64,000 nt of DNA from Closterium sp. Naga37s-1 (Eukaryota; Streptophyta; Zygnematophyceae; Desmidiales; Closteriaceae): assembly GCA_947471745.1 (NCBI GenBank), contig CANJKZ010000922.1, forward strand, positions 1,949,001 to 2,013,000. Direction: 5' to 3'. The translations under genes and the position numbers were made by a program. A model generated the notes under the pieces. It searched no databases and was not told the origin of the DNA. It worked only from the letters and a program-made list of their open reading frames with translations. Below are positions 44,153 through 56,400 of the stretch, piece after piece (position 1 is the stretch's first letter; each line of letters begins with the position of its first letter).

Positions 44153-44280
44153 TGTCAAACATTAATCACATAGCCTATCTAGGCTGTAGTGGGTTAGACA
44201 CTATGGGGTACAGTTTCCTAGGGTTTCATATTTGCACCCAACTCATTTCCTAGTCAATCACTCATTCCTGTATTTTCACA
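44153..44280 (+). repeat. 3' LTR of copia C
   Basis: 128 bp, 4 differences from the 5' LTR; preceded by CCTATGGGGATG (polypurine tract). Confidence 0.9.
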
Positions 44281-44285
44281 CGTGG

Positions 44286-44621
44286 AACTCTAGCTGTCAG
44301 AGTTGCCTCGTTTTTCTAGTCTGAAAATTCAGACAACACAAAATTTCAACGCTGAACTTTCAGCACTGCAACCAAAATTTAAGCTGATCAGCTTTGGTGT
44401 CGTCCTAGGTGCAGCGCGCTACAAGCTATGCGTTGGCAAGGAATCTTGCCAACGCTGCCTGCTGCGCAGCTGCGATTGGTTAGAATTGAAGCTAATATCG
44501 GCATTCCTGTACCAACGCAACTGTGCGTTGCCGCACTCGGGAAGCTTTGGTTTCCCGCCCGTGATTGACGGTGTTAGTGTTACACGCCGACACGCTGGTG
44601 GAAATCCATGTATTACCGATT
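44286..44621. other. Spacer between copia C and D
   Basis: No gene recognised. It holds an inverted pair GCGTTGGCAAG...CTTGCCAACGC (44430-44455) and a loose resemblance to the untranslated part of the pogo-like elements (TGCGATTGG, TTTCCCGCCCGTGATTGACG), too weak to call. Confidence 0.3.
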
Positions 44622-44626
44622 AAGAG

Positions 44627-44758
44627 TGTCAAACTAACGAACGAGAATGAATGAACTATGAAAGAGGTGGGTACAAGTACTAACCCTAATTGGGTTGTAC
44701 CCCTTATGGGCTACCCCACTATAGCCTACACAACTGTAACCACTATAACATTCTGACA
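44627..44758 (-). repeat. 3' LTR of copia D
   Basis: 132 bp; same clade as the A and H LTRs. Confidence 0.9.
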
Positions 44759-47700
44759 CACCCCCATAGGCAAAGTGGGGTAGAACAAGTGGTCACAAGA
44801 CCAGTCAATAAAAGCAAAGCAAGCTCAGGGTGGATAACAAAGTCACCACGCAATCTGAGCACAAGGAAAGGGCCACAAGGCCAGTTCACATGCAGAGTTA
44901 TATAAAAGAGAACAAACAATACAGTGATCATACCCTGCATGTGTAAGCATGCAGGTATATATATATCACAGTACAAGTAGAGTCAAGCAGTGAGCAAGTG
45001 AGGCAAAGTAGGCACAAGGCCTAACACAGTAGAGAAGCGCTGATGATCACCAGGCGGAAGTGCCTTGGTGAATATATCAGCAGTGTTGGCGCTAGTGGCC
45101 ACGTACGCAAGACGAAGCTGGCCACGCTGCTGCAACTCTCGAGCAAGGAAGTATCGAAGAGCGATGTGCTTTGTTCTGTGCTCTAGTCTGTGCTCCTGAC
45201 ACAAGGCAATCATGGCCTTGTTGTCTACGTACAGAACTGGAGGCGAACGAGGCTGCTCTCCCAAGTCAGTCAGCAGGTAGGTGAGCCAGCGTAGCTCCTG
45301 TGCAGCCATGGCCCCTGCGTAGATCCTCGCCTCACAACTGGAGCTCAGAACCGAAGACGAGCGGGTAGACCGCCAGGAAACAAAGCCGGAACCGAGGCTG
45401 AAGGTGTAAACCTATGACGACCGCTGTGTAGCTGAGTCGTCAACCCAAGAAGCGTCTGCGTGACCAGTGAGGAAAACTGGACCTCGTCCTCCAAGCACGA
45501 GTCCCATGCCCGACGTACTGCACAAGTAACGCAGTACCCTCTTCGCAGCATCCCAGTGCACCTTTCGGTGCCTACCGGGAGCCACGTAGCGAGCCAGGAG
45601 GCTGAGAGGGTACGCGAGATCAGGTCGTGTGCACTTCATCAGGCACATGAGGCAACCCACAAGCTCTGGGTACGGACCACTCAGCTCTATGGACTCGTCC
45701 GAAGGTGGAGCTGAGAGCGAGTGTCCGGTAGACAGAGGAGTGGGCTGTGGCGAGGAGAACTGGAAGCCGAAGCGCTGAAGGACCTGGTGCACCATGTGTG
45801 ACTGAGTCAGGGTGATGGTGCGCCGTGCTCTGTCCCGAGTGATCTGCAAGCCAAGATAGCTGCGCAGTTCACCCAGGTCAGTGCAGGTGTGTCTCTTCTG
45901 CAGCTCCGACTTCACAAGGGTCAGTGCCTCAGTGTCAGCACTGGCAAAGACCAGGTCGTCGACGTAGACGAGGACGTAGAATGGCGGCAGCGACGTGTCG
46001 GTGCGTAGAAACAGCGACGGGTCAGCGGTAGAAGGAGTAAACCCCAGAGCCACAAGTATAGTCCTCAGTGTGTCGTGCCACTCACGAGGCGCCTGGCGGA
46101 GACCGTAGACTGGCCGCCAGAGGCTCCACTAGGTACCTGCAGGAAATGACCCGGTGAAGCCAGGTGGGCGGCACAGCCAAATCTCCTCGTGTCGGTTGCC
46201 CTACAAGAAAGCTGTGCTGAAGTCCAGAGAGTGCAACTCGTGGTCACGCTGAGCAGCGACGTGCAGCAACACTCGAAGAGTAGTCATCTTCGGGGTGGGG
46301 GAGAAGGTCTGGAAGTAGTCGACCCCCTGTCGCTGACTGAAGCCTCTAGCAACGTAACGCGCCTTGAAGGCAGGCGGAGAACCCGGCGGCCGCTTCACCC
46401 TGAAAATCCACATGCCATCGACTATGTTCGCCCGAGACGGGGGAACTGCGTGGACGTAGGTGCATGTGGACTTCCACGATGCCATCTCGGCATCCATGGC
46501 TGCCTGCCACTGAGAGGAGTAAGGACCCGTAATCGCCTCTGCGTAAGAGCGCGGGGTCGGGATGTCTGGTGCATCTGAGTCTCCCTCAAGGGCAAGCAGC
46601 ATGGAAGCGAAATGAGGTACAGCAGCTGCAAGACACTCAAAGTCCTCCTGCCTGTCCTCAAGGACGTCTGTGCCAAGAGCACACTCACCCCCAACGGACG
46701 AAGGACTAGCAGACTCAGACTTAGCAACAAGAGAAGTGGCGTAGTCTAGACGACTGGCGGCAGCAAAGTCAAGTAGCTCAGCAACGAGGGAAAACGCAGT
46801 AGTGGACTCAAAAGAAGGGCCACTGACAACAGTGGCGAGGAGATGAGAGACAGTGGGACTGGCACCACGCACAAGGTAAGACCCAGGGTCAGGGACGGCA
46901 GGAAGAGAGGACTCAGGAGGAGGCGGCAGAGGAACACACAGTGGAACAGAGGAAGGACGAAGTGCCATAGCGTGTGTGCCGGGGACAGGAGGGGGACGCG
47001 GACGAGGAACGCGACGACCAGTGCGAACATGGGAGGCAGGACGAGACGCAGGCTCACGACGCTCTGTAAGACCGCCGGTCCACTCAGTGTAAGGAGAAGG
47101 AGCACGCAGTGGGGAGGCTGGCTGTAACGGCGGCTGCGACTGGTCAGGCGGTGGACACATTAGGGGAGGAGTGAGGGCAGGAGAAGACGGGACACCAAGA
47201 ACCTGCTGAAGCAAGGAAACAAAGTATGGTCGCGAGCGCACAGTGCCCTTCAGCACCAGTACCACTAGCACCACCAGCGCCAGCACCTCCAGCTCCAGGG
47301 TCAACAGCTCCAGCTCCTCCAGCTCCAGCGCCTCCTGCGCCAGTGCCTCCAACTCCAGCTCCTCCAGCTCCAGCGCCACCTGCGCCAGTGCCTCCTGCTC
47401 TAGTTGCTCCAGGCTCCGTAGGGTCTCCAGCTCCAGCGTCCCCAACACCACCAGTCCCGGCAGCTCCAGTACCCCCGGTACGAGCACCTCCAGGACCAGC
47501 AGCCACAAGACCTCAAGTACCACCAGCTCCAGCAGTAACTTGAGCACCTCCAGCTCCAGTGTCTCCAGTGGCTCCAGCTCCGATAGCTCCACTCCGAAGG
47601 CGTGCGCGCCGAACAAGCCACTCACGCAGCTGCTGCGTGGAGAGAGGCTCCGGCCGCAAAGACAGTCCCGGCGAAGCACCAGCAGGATCTCCAGACGAAG

Positions 47701-50700
47701 CAGCACCCCGAGGCTCAGCACCCCCACACTCCGCACCCTCTGACTCAGCACCCCCAAGCTCAACACCTCAGGCTCAGCACCCCCAGGCTCCACACCCGCA
47801 CGCTCAGCACCCCCAGGCCCCGCACCCCCAGACTCAGCACCCCCAGACCCAGCACCCTCAGACTTAGCGCCCCCAGGCTCCGCACCCCCAGACTCAGCAC
47901 CTCGAGCAGCACCTGAGTCGCCAGCTACCTCAACTGGCACAGTACCAGAGAGAGGGTCTACTTGAGACACACCTGAGGGAGCAAGGAAGAGCGGCAGGAG
48001 GGGGTCTACCGGAGGGGGACTGGGAGCAAGGAAGAGCGGCGGGGGCGGGGGACGGGCAGAGCGGTAGGGGGAAGAGACGGTAAAAGGGAACCGACTCATC
48101 AAACGTGACGTCCTGAGAGGGGAAGACACGTCGCGAGGTGGGGTGGTAAAACTGCCAGCCAGTCGCGTCAGGGGGAAAGCCAAGGAAGACGCAGGGGATA
48201 GCACAGGCGGAGAGCTTGTCCGCGGACGAATCGCGAACAAAGGCACGAGAGCCCCAGACCCGGAACACCGACGCATCGCCAACCTCCCCCGTTCAACGCA
48301 GTGTGGGCGAGGTCTCCGGCAAGGAGACACGGGGCCAGAGGTTGAGCTGATGCGTAGCATACCGGACCGCAAATGGCCACAGAAAATGGGGGGCAGCCGC
48401 ATGGATCATGGAGATACGAGCGACCTCCATGACTAAGCCAATGCGACACTCAGCAATCCCATTCTGCTGCGGAGAGGCCAGAAGCGTGAACGACTGGGTG
48501 ATGCCCTCCCCACGACAAAAGTCCCGCAAGAGGTCGGAGGAGAACTCACCACCGCTGTCCGAGTGCAGACGCAGGACAGGAAGGTCCTGGCCGAACCGGT
48601 CGCGGAGTTGGAGACGGACCGCGCGGATCCAAGGGATCAAAACATCAGGGACCTCACCCTTGCTGCGCAAGGGGAAGACCATGGTGTAACGCGTGTAGTC
48701 GTCAACAACCAGCAGAAAGTAGCGCTCGCGGCCCTGTCCATTGACGCGGGCTGGGCCCCACACATCCATGTGGAGAGTCTGCAGAGGAACAGTCGTCGGG
48801 GGAACCGAGGAGGACTGAGGAGCAGCGCGCTGCTGCCCCTCGACGCAAGGAAGGCAGGGCGGGGGAGGCGAGGGCGGGAGGGGAGGCAGAGACCTGGGAA
48901 GACCAAAGACAAGGAGGCGGGAGTGCATGCCACGCAGGCGTGGCAGGGAGGGGTAACCAAGGCGGTGGTGCCAGAGGAGAGTCTGGTGCGACAGGAGGCG
49001 ACACGAGCAAGGGGGTGCTACCTGACCTGACGCGGACACCTGGGCAGACGCAGCTACCTGAGGAGGCTCGGTAGCGAGTGTGTACCGACTCGACCCTGGT
49101 CGACGAGTGAACGTGGCCAGGTGACGACCCGTCCGTGTGCACGTGCAGATCGACACACGCTGACCCCCAGGAGTGGTGGTAGTGACCATCGAATCCTGGA
49201 GGGCAGCGGTACTCACCAAGTTCGTAGAGAACGAGGGGAGGTGAATTCCTGACAATGAGCCGAACGGAACCGCCGGACACGGGAGAACAGTAGAGGAACG
49301 GGCAACGACTGGGCCCGCGGAGGGGTCAGCCAGTCTGACCGGGACAGGTGCAGGGAGAGGAGTGAGGGTGGTGCTGTCACGAAAGAAGCAGCGTGAGGCA
49401 CTTGAGTCCAGTGTGAAGGTGTGCAAGGCCTTAGCAGGCGCAGTACCAGGAAGAGAAGACTCACTAGCACCTAGAGCAGCAGCCTCTATACCGGGGTCAG
49501 GCGGCACACACCGGTAACAGTCACCCTCAGCACTAGCAGACAAAGCATATGTAGCAAAAAGGATAGCATCATAGTCTAGGTCAAAGATTGCAACTCCAGA
49601 CCTAAGCAGCTATGCCCAGTGGGGGTGCTCAACCTCGTCACCAAACTCAGCACTCCAAGCATCGTCGAGGCGGGAGAAGCAGCGGTGCTGAGTGTGCGGC
49701 TTCCCGCATGTCTGACCGGCACGGTCACCCGTGCGAATGACATACAGGCAGCTCACACTACCCCCAGATGCCCCACGCTGAAACAACTACTCACGAAGTT
49801 GCTTGGGCGTCGGGGTCTCGCTCCGACGCTGCTGCCGCTGCCGCTGGCCTCCTCCAGAACCTCCACGCTGAGCTCCAGTCCTACCGCCACCACTCCCACC
49901 GCTGCCACTACCGCCACTCCCACCGCTGCCTCCACCGCCGCGACCAAAGCCCCCACTCCCGCAACCACTCCCACCGCTGCCACCACCTCCACTGTTGCCC
50001 CCACCACCACTCCTGCTGCCACCGCCACCACCCCTGCCACCCTTGCCCTTGCTGCTGCGGCGCTTCGCACTAGCAGAAGCAGCCCCGACGTCCTCAGCAC
50101 TAGGGACGTCGACAGCAGCAGAGAGGCGTAGGAGGGGGAAAGGGGGAGGGGGAGCACCCCTCAAAGAAGGGCGTGTGCGGAGTGCCACGAGCAGCACCTA
50201 CAGTGACTACACTAGTCTCAGCTGCAAGGAGGTGTTGCTCGAGTAGGTCAATGTGGGGTCGAGGGAGAGAAAGTGGTCCCTGACAGAGCGAAGAGAGTCA
50301 GGGAGGCGGGTGACTATAAAGTAGAGAGTGATGAACATCGGGGGCTGGTTCGTGTCAAGAAACTCAGCTTGGGCGGCAGCGCGGTAGCGAGCGTCGCTAG
50401 TGCGAAGGTGGGAAACCAGGTCCTCTACTGTGGCAAAGGCGGATTGCTCGGGGAACAGGTAGGGTAGTAGGAGGCGGCCTAGAGCAGCAGTGGCAGGCGA
50501 GGAGTAGCGAGTGACGACAGCGTCGTACAGTGCCTGTGCTGTCCGAAGTGAGCGCATTCGGCCAACGGCAGGTGGTTGCGAATGGCTAAGCGGGCAGCAG
50601 CGTCGCGAGTAAGCCATTATGAGCGGGTCGCACTGTCAGCGGTGGCGGGAGATGCGGGAGCGGCGCCAGACGTGTGGTCAAACAACGCAACACTGTCCCT

Positions 50701-50989
50701 AGAGTCGCTCAGTAGGTACGGCTGCAGGTCGTCGAGCCACGTGTCAAACTGTAGGGGGCGTCCCTCATGATCGAACCCTAGTACGCGGAGAGAAGTCATA
50801 GTGGTGCGGCACGCAGAGCAAGGAGGAGCAGGGCAGCGCAGAGCACAGGGCAGGCAGTAGCAAGGGGCAGTGAGAGGGCCGCAAGGGGCGGCTAGCAGAT
50901 CAGCAGGGGCAGCGAGAGGGCCACCAGGGGCGGCGCGCGGGGCTGCAAGGGCGGCTCGCGGGCTGCAGGGTCGAGGGGCGGGCCGCAAG

Positions 50990-51800
50990 GGGCGGCTCGC
51001 GGGGCCTGGGGTCGACTGTCGGGCCGGGGCCTAGGGGCGACGGGCGCTGGGCTTCGGGCGACGGGCCGGGGCCGGGGCCTAGGGGCGACGGGCCTAGGGG
51101 CGTCTGGTGTCGGGCCGGGGCCTAGGGGCGTTGGGTCGACGGGGCCGGGGCGACTGACCTAGGGGCGACGGGCCTAGAGGCGACGGGCCGGGGCGACGGG
51201 CCTAGGGGCGACGAGCCGGGGCTAGGGGCGTAGGGGCGACGGGCCGGGCCAGGGGCGACGGGCCGACCTAGGGGCAACGGGCCTAGGGGCGACGGGCTGG
51301 GGCGACGGGCCTAGGGGCGACGGGCCGGACTAGGGGCGACAGGCTTACGGGCCGGGCTAGGGGCGACGGGCTGGCCTAGGGGCGACGGGCCTAGGGGCGA
51401 CGGGCCAGGGCGACGGGCCTAGGGGCGACGGGCCGGGCTAGGGGCGACGGGCCTACGGGCTGGGCTAGGGGCGACGGGCCGGCCTAGGGGCGACGGGCCT
51501 AGGGGGGACGGACCAGGGCAACGAGCCTAGGGGCGACGGGCCGGGCTAGGGGCGACGGGCCTACGGGCCGGGCTAGGGGCGACGGGCCGGCCTAGGGGCA
51601 ACGGGCCTAGGGGCAACGGGCTGGGGCGATGGGCATAGGGGCGAAGGGCCGGGGCGACGGGCCTAGGGGCGACGGGCCAGGCTAGGGGCGACGGGCCGGG
51701 CTAGGGGCGACGGGCCTACGGGCCGGGCTAGGGGCGACGGGCCGGCCTAGGGGTGACGGGCCTAGGGGCGACGGGCCGGGCTAGGGGCGACAAGCCGCAC
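50990..51800 (-). repeat. Minisatellite leader of copia D
   Basis: Repeats of CTAGGGGCGACGGGCCGGG and variants (plus-strand wording), about 0.8 kb. Confidence 0.88.
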
Positions 51801-51918
51801 GAGGGCGGCGCGCTGGGCAGCAGGTGTGGCACGAGGGTCGCTAGGGGTGGCTAGTGGGGCAGCGCAGCGGTGGGCCCAAGGAAAAAACGGTCCTAGCGAA
51901 GGATCTGCTCTGAAACCA

Positions 51919-52050
51919 TGTCAAACTAACGAACGAGAATGAATGAACTATGAAAGAGTTGGGTACAAGTACTAACCCTAATTGGGTTGTACCCCTTATG
52001 GGCTACCCCACTATAGCCTACACAACTGTAACCATTGTAACATTCTGACA
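51919..52050 (-). repeat. 5' LTR of copia D
   Basis: 132 bp, 3 differences from its partner; the inverse primer site lies immediately to its left. Confidence 0.9.
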
Positions 52051-52055
52051 CAGAG

Positions 52056-52550
52056 TGCACCCCCGGTACAAGACTGAGGGCTCAGCCTACACTCATAAAA
52101 TTAGGCTGAAATTTCAGCCAAGTATTAAAAAAAAACTCTGAAAAATCAGACAAGGTACATAAAGAAAAACTTTGAGTTCAGACTAGGTAAAAAAAAAAAA
52201 GCCTGAACGAACTCTGAATCAGAGTAAAAAGTCTTATATCTAGGGCACTGGCGTGGGGCCCCGCCCGCGTCACTGGATAGGGTGTGAGCGCTACTTTATG
52301 TAACATTGATTAGGGTTGTGAGTACAAGTAGGAAACCCTAAGGGGTTGTACTCACTAGAGAATGCCCCACTACAGCCTAGAGCATACAAATACAGCTTGA
52401 CACACCCCCATAGGCAAATTGGGGGGTAGCAAACACAACGGACGGTCACAAGACAGCTGTACTTGTTCCTGATTATAAGATACCCCAACATCTGGTCAGA
52501 ATGCTACTTTCACTTGTGTCTAGAAAGGCAAGGCATGCTCGTTAATCCAA
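52056..52550. other. Mixed copia debris and AT-rich spacer
   Basis: 52056-52245 is AT-rich with short A-runs. About 52251-52300 matches an integrase stretch of the local copia family (plus). 52304-52402 is a partial LTR of the G family (minus), followed by its polypurine-tract side to about 52465. No gene. Confidence 0.6.
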
Positions 52551-52555
52551 TATCT

Positions 52556-53107
52556 TGTCAGAGGTCCACTAGTGATCCTCGATTGATCCTAGGGAAGGGT
52601 TACTAGCTCGTTGTCCTAGGGGGTTATGGGCGCACTAACCCGCTATTTAACAAGCCCTTTTATCCCAATGGTCTAGTGGTTGGGATTCTGACATGGTATC
52701 AGAGTGAAGGTCTCGGGTTCGAATCTCAGTGTGTGCATTTCGGGCATCCCAATGCGAGGGGGTGTCAGAGGTCCATTGGTGATCCCCGATTGATTCTATG
52801 GAAGGGTTACAGGCTCGTTGTCTTGGGGGGTTATGGGCGCACTGACCTGCTACTTAACAAGCCCTTTTATCCCAATGGTCTAGTGGTTGGGATTCTGACA
52901 TGGTATCAAAGCAAAGGTCTCGGGCTCGAATCCAAGTGTGTGCACTTCGGGCATCCCAGTGCGAGGGGGTGTCAGAGGTCCACTGGAGATCCCCGATTGA
53001 TCCTAGGGAAGGGTTACAGGCTCGTTGTCCTGGGGGGTTATGGGCGCACTGACCCGCTATTTAACAAGCCTTTTTATCCCAATGGTCTAGTGGTTTGAAT
53101 TCTGACA
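52556..53107 (+). mobile_element. Tandem TRIM: three LTRs and two internal domains
   Basis: LTRs at 52556-52693, 52763-52900 and 52970-53107 are each exactly 138 bp (TGTCAGAGGTCC...TTCTGACA or close variant). Between them are two 69-bp internals, each starting with the TGGTATCA-type primer site and ending GCGAGGGGG. A perfect 5-bp duplication TATCT lies at 52551-52555 and 53108-53112. The LTR-internal-LTR-internal-LTR layout is the recombined form known for TRIMs. Confidence 0.93.
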
Positions 53108-53112
53108 TATCT

Positions 53113-53284
53113 ACAACTACCGAAACATTCTGCAGGCTTATTTAGGGTGTCCAATATCTTCTTTTGGTGTATATTGGTTTCTCCAAAAGAAGAAACACTA
53201 TTTTCATGGAGCTTGAAAGGATATAGAATGGATACTTTTAATGGGTCAGGCAAGTGGAAGCAGCAACGGAAGAGATTGAGAGAG
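53113..53284. other. Unique spacer, nothing recognised
   Basis: AT-rich DNA with a short inverted word (TCTTCTTTTGG...CCAAAAGAAGA, 53157-53191). No gene seen. Confidence 0.4.
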
Positions 53285-53356
53285 AAAAGTGTCAAAATAG
53301 TAGCTAGAGGGTGAGACAAGCGTGTGCCGTTGGCACGGGCGCACGTCGCTGGAGTT

Positions 53357-53486
53357 TGTGAGAATAATGAGAGGAATGAATGAACTAGGCAGCGGATGGG
53401 TACAAGTATGAAAACCTAAAAGTGTTGTACCTTGTATTGACTACCCCACTACAGCTTAGATAGACTAAAGCAGATATGTTTTGACA
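53357..53486 (-). repeat. 3' LTR of copia E
   Basis: 130 bp; adjacent to the polypurine tract (inverse CACCCCCATAGG) on its right. Confidence 0.9.
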
Positions 53487-56400
53487 CACCCCCATAGGCA
53501 AAGTGGGGGAGAACAAGGGTCACAAGACCAGTCAAGAAAGGCAAAGCAAGCTCAGGGTGGATCACAAAGTCACCACGCAGTCTGAGCACAAGCAAATGGC
53601 CACAAGGCCAGTTCACATGCAGAGTTATATAAAGGAGGATAAACAATACAGTGAACACAACCTAGCAAGTGTAAGCATGCAGGTATAAGTATATAGAGTA
53701 CAGTACAAGCAGAGTCAAGACGTAAGCAAGTGAGGCACAATAGGTACAAGGCCAAGAACAGTACAGAAACGCTGATAATCACAAGGCGGAAGTGCCTTGG
53801 TGAAAACATCAGCAGTGTTGGCCTGAGAGGCCACGTAAGCAAGACGAAGCTGGCCACGATGCTGCAACTCTCGAGAAAGGAAGTAGCGCAGAGCAATGTG
53901 CTTCGTTCTGTGCTCCAGTCTGTGCTCCTGACACAAGGCCAGCATGGCCTTGTTGTCGACGTACAGAACTGGAGGAGAACGAGGCGCCTCTCCCAAGTCG
54001 GTCAGCAGGTAGGTGAGCCAGCGTAGCTCCTGTGCAGCCATGGCCCCAGCGTAGATCTCAGCCTCACAGCTGGAGCTGAGAACAGAAGAAGAGCGGGTAG
54101 ACCGCCAAGAGACAGAACCGGAGCCAAGACTGAAAGTGTAACCCTGTGACGACCGCTGCGTAGTCAAGTCGTCAACCCAGGAGGCGTCAGCGTGACCAGT
54201 GAGAACAACTCTAGTCCGTCCTCCAAGCACGAGCCCCATGCCCGATGTACTGCACAAGTAGCGCAACACCCTCTTCGCAGCATCCCAGTGCACCTTTCGG
54301 TGCCTGCCGGGAGCCACGTAGCGAGCCAGAAGGCTGAGAGGGTATGCGAGGTCAGGTCGTGTGCAAGTCATCAGGTACATGAGGCAGCCCACAAGCTCTG
54401 GATACGGGCCACTCGGCTCTACGGACTCGTCCGAAGGTGGAGCTGAGAGCGAGTGACCGGTAGGCAGAGGAGTGGACTGTGGCGAGGAGTACGTGAAGCC
54501 GAAGCGCTGAAGGACCTGCTGCACCATGTGTGACTGAGTCAAGGTAATGGTGCGCTGTGCTTTGTCCCGGGTGATCCGCAAGCCAAGATAGCTTGTCAGC
54601 TCACCCAAGTCTGTGCACGTGTGTCTCTTCTGCAGCTCGGACTTCACGTGGGCGAGTGCCTCAATGTCAGCAGTAGCAAATACAAAGTCGTCTACGTACA
54701 CGAGAACGTAGAATGGCGGCAGAGTGGTGTCAGTGCGTAAAAACAGAGAAGGGTCAGAAGTGGAAGGAGCAAAACCAAGAACAGCAAGAGTCGTCCTGAG
54801 TGTGTCGTGCCACTCACGGGGTGCCTGGCGGAGACCGTAGACTAGCCGCTGGAGGCTCCACTGGGTACCAGCAGGAAACGACCCAGTGAAGCCAGGTGGG
54901 TGGCGCAGCCAGATCTCCTCGTGCAGGCTGCCCTGTAGGAAGGCTGTGCTGAAGTCAAGCGAGTGGAGCTCGTAGTCACGCTGAGCAGCAACGTGCAGCA
55001 GTACCCGAAGAGTGGTCATCTTCGGGGTAGGGGAGAAGGTCTGAAAGAAGTCAACTCCCTGTCGCTGACTGAAACCACGTGCAACGTAACGCGCCTTGAA
55101 GACAGGCGGAGAACCCGGCGGCCGCTTCACCCTGAAGATCCACATGCCACTGACGATGTTGGCCCCAGGTGGGGGAACCTCGTCTACGTAGGTGCCAGTA
55201 CTTCTAGGAAGCCATCTCGGCGTCCATGGCTGCCTGCCACTGAGAGGAGTAGGGACCCTCTATCGCCTCTGCGTAAGAGCACGGGGTCGGGATGTCTGGT
55301 GCATCCGGGTCTCCCTCAAGGGCAATCAGCATGGACACGAGATGAGGTACAGAAGCAGCAAAGCACTCAAACTCCTCCTGTCTGTCCTCAAGAACGTCCA
55401 TGCCAAGAGCACACTCACCCCCGACGGACGGAGGACAGACAGACGCAGACGCAGACTCAGCAACAAGACTAGTGGCATAGTCTAGGCGACAGGCTGCAGC
55501 AAAGTCAACAAGCTCAGCAACAAGAGCAGACGCAGCAGTGGACTCAAACAAAGGGTCAGTGACAGCAGTGGCCAGAAAACGTGTGACAGCTGGACTAGCA
55601 GCACGTAGGGAGTCAGATGCAGGGTCCGGACCGGCAGGAAGAGAGGACGCAGGAGGAGACGGCAAAGGGACACGCTGCGGAGCAGTGGAAGGACGCAGAG
55701 TCATAGAGTGAGTGCCAGGGACAGGAGGAGGACGCGGACGCGAAACACGACTAGCGCGAACAGTACGGACAGGCGACGTAGAACGAGACTCAGGCGACAC
55801 AGGACGCAACTCACGCTCACGACGCTCCGAAAGACCTCTAGTCGGTCCAGAGTAAGGAGAAGGACCAGGCAGTGGAGAGGCCGGCTGCAACTGCGACTGG
55901 GACTGGACAGGCGGTGGACTCAGGAAAGGAGGAGGAGGACCAGGAGAAGGCGGGGAGCCAAGAACCTGCTGAAGGAGCGGAACGTAGTACGGCCGCGGCC
56001 ACGCAGCGCCTCCAGAAACAGAACCGGTACCCTCAGCCCCAGGGTCTCCAGTCCCAGCAGCACCTCCAGCAGCTCCAGCAGCTCCAGCACCAGCAGCACC
56101 TCCAGCAGCTCCAGCAGCTCCAGCACCAGCAGCACCTCCAGTACCAGCAGCACCGCCAGCAGCTCTAGCAGTACCTCCAGCAGATCCAACACCAACAGCA
56201 CCTCCAGCAGCTCCAGCACCAGCAGCACCTCCAGCAGCTCCAGCAGCACCTCGAGTACCAGCAGCACCTCCGGCAGCTCCAGCACCAGCAGCACCTCCAG
56301 CAGCGCCAGCACCAGCAGCACCTCCAGAAGCTCCAGCAGCACCTCCAGCACCAGCAGCACCGCCAGCACCAGCACCACCTCCAGCACCAGCAGCACCTCC

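Larger units (their letters stand above)
37042..44280 (+). mobile_element. Ty1/copia element C, full length, broken
   Basis: 128-bp LTRs (37042-37169 and 44153-44280) lie inside a perfect CGTGG duplication (37037-37041 and 44281-44285). Parts: primer site TGGTATCAGAGC at 37170, leader minisatellite to about 37870, gag from 38047 (MASPTVLNFDAEG), Gly-rich segment about 38840-39040, zinc knuckle about 39130-39210, protease DSGAS near 39520, GAG-pre-integrase near 39960, integrase about 40190-40750, Gly/Ala linker about 41030-41690, reverse transcriptase about 42470-43200, RNase H to 43944. The LTRs differ at 4 of 128 sites. A handful of breaks; otherwise well preserved. Confidence 0.94.
44627..52050 (-). 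mobile_element. Ty1/copia element D, full length, broken
   Basis: 132-bp LTRs (44627-44758 and 51919-52050) have flanks AAGAG and CAGAG (near-perfect duplication). Read on the minus strand: primer site just left of 51919, minisatellite leader about 51800-50990, gag from about 50800, Gly-rich region about 50060-49850, protease near 49410, integrase about 48770-48150, Gly/Ala linker about 47900-47230, reverse transcriptase about 46470-45780, RNase H to 44983. The LTRs differ at 3 of 132 sites. Several breaks. Confidence 0.93.

Noticed and set aside
44286-44621. Possible remnant of a pogo-like element between copia C and D
   Set aside because: Only short similar words (TGCGATTGG, TTTCCCGCCCGTGATTG) and no TIRs; below what I can support.
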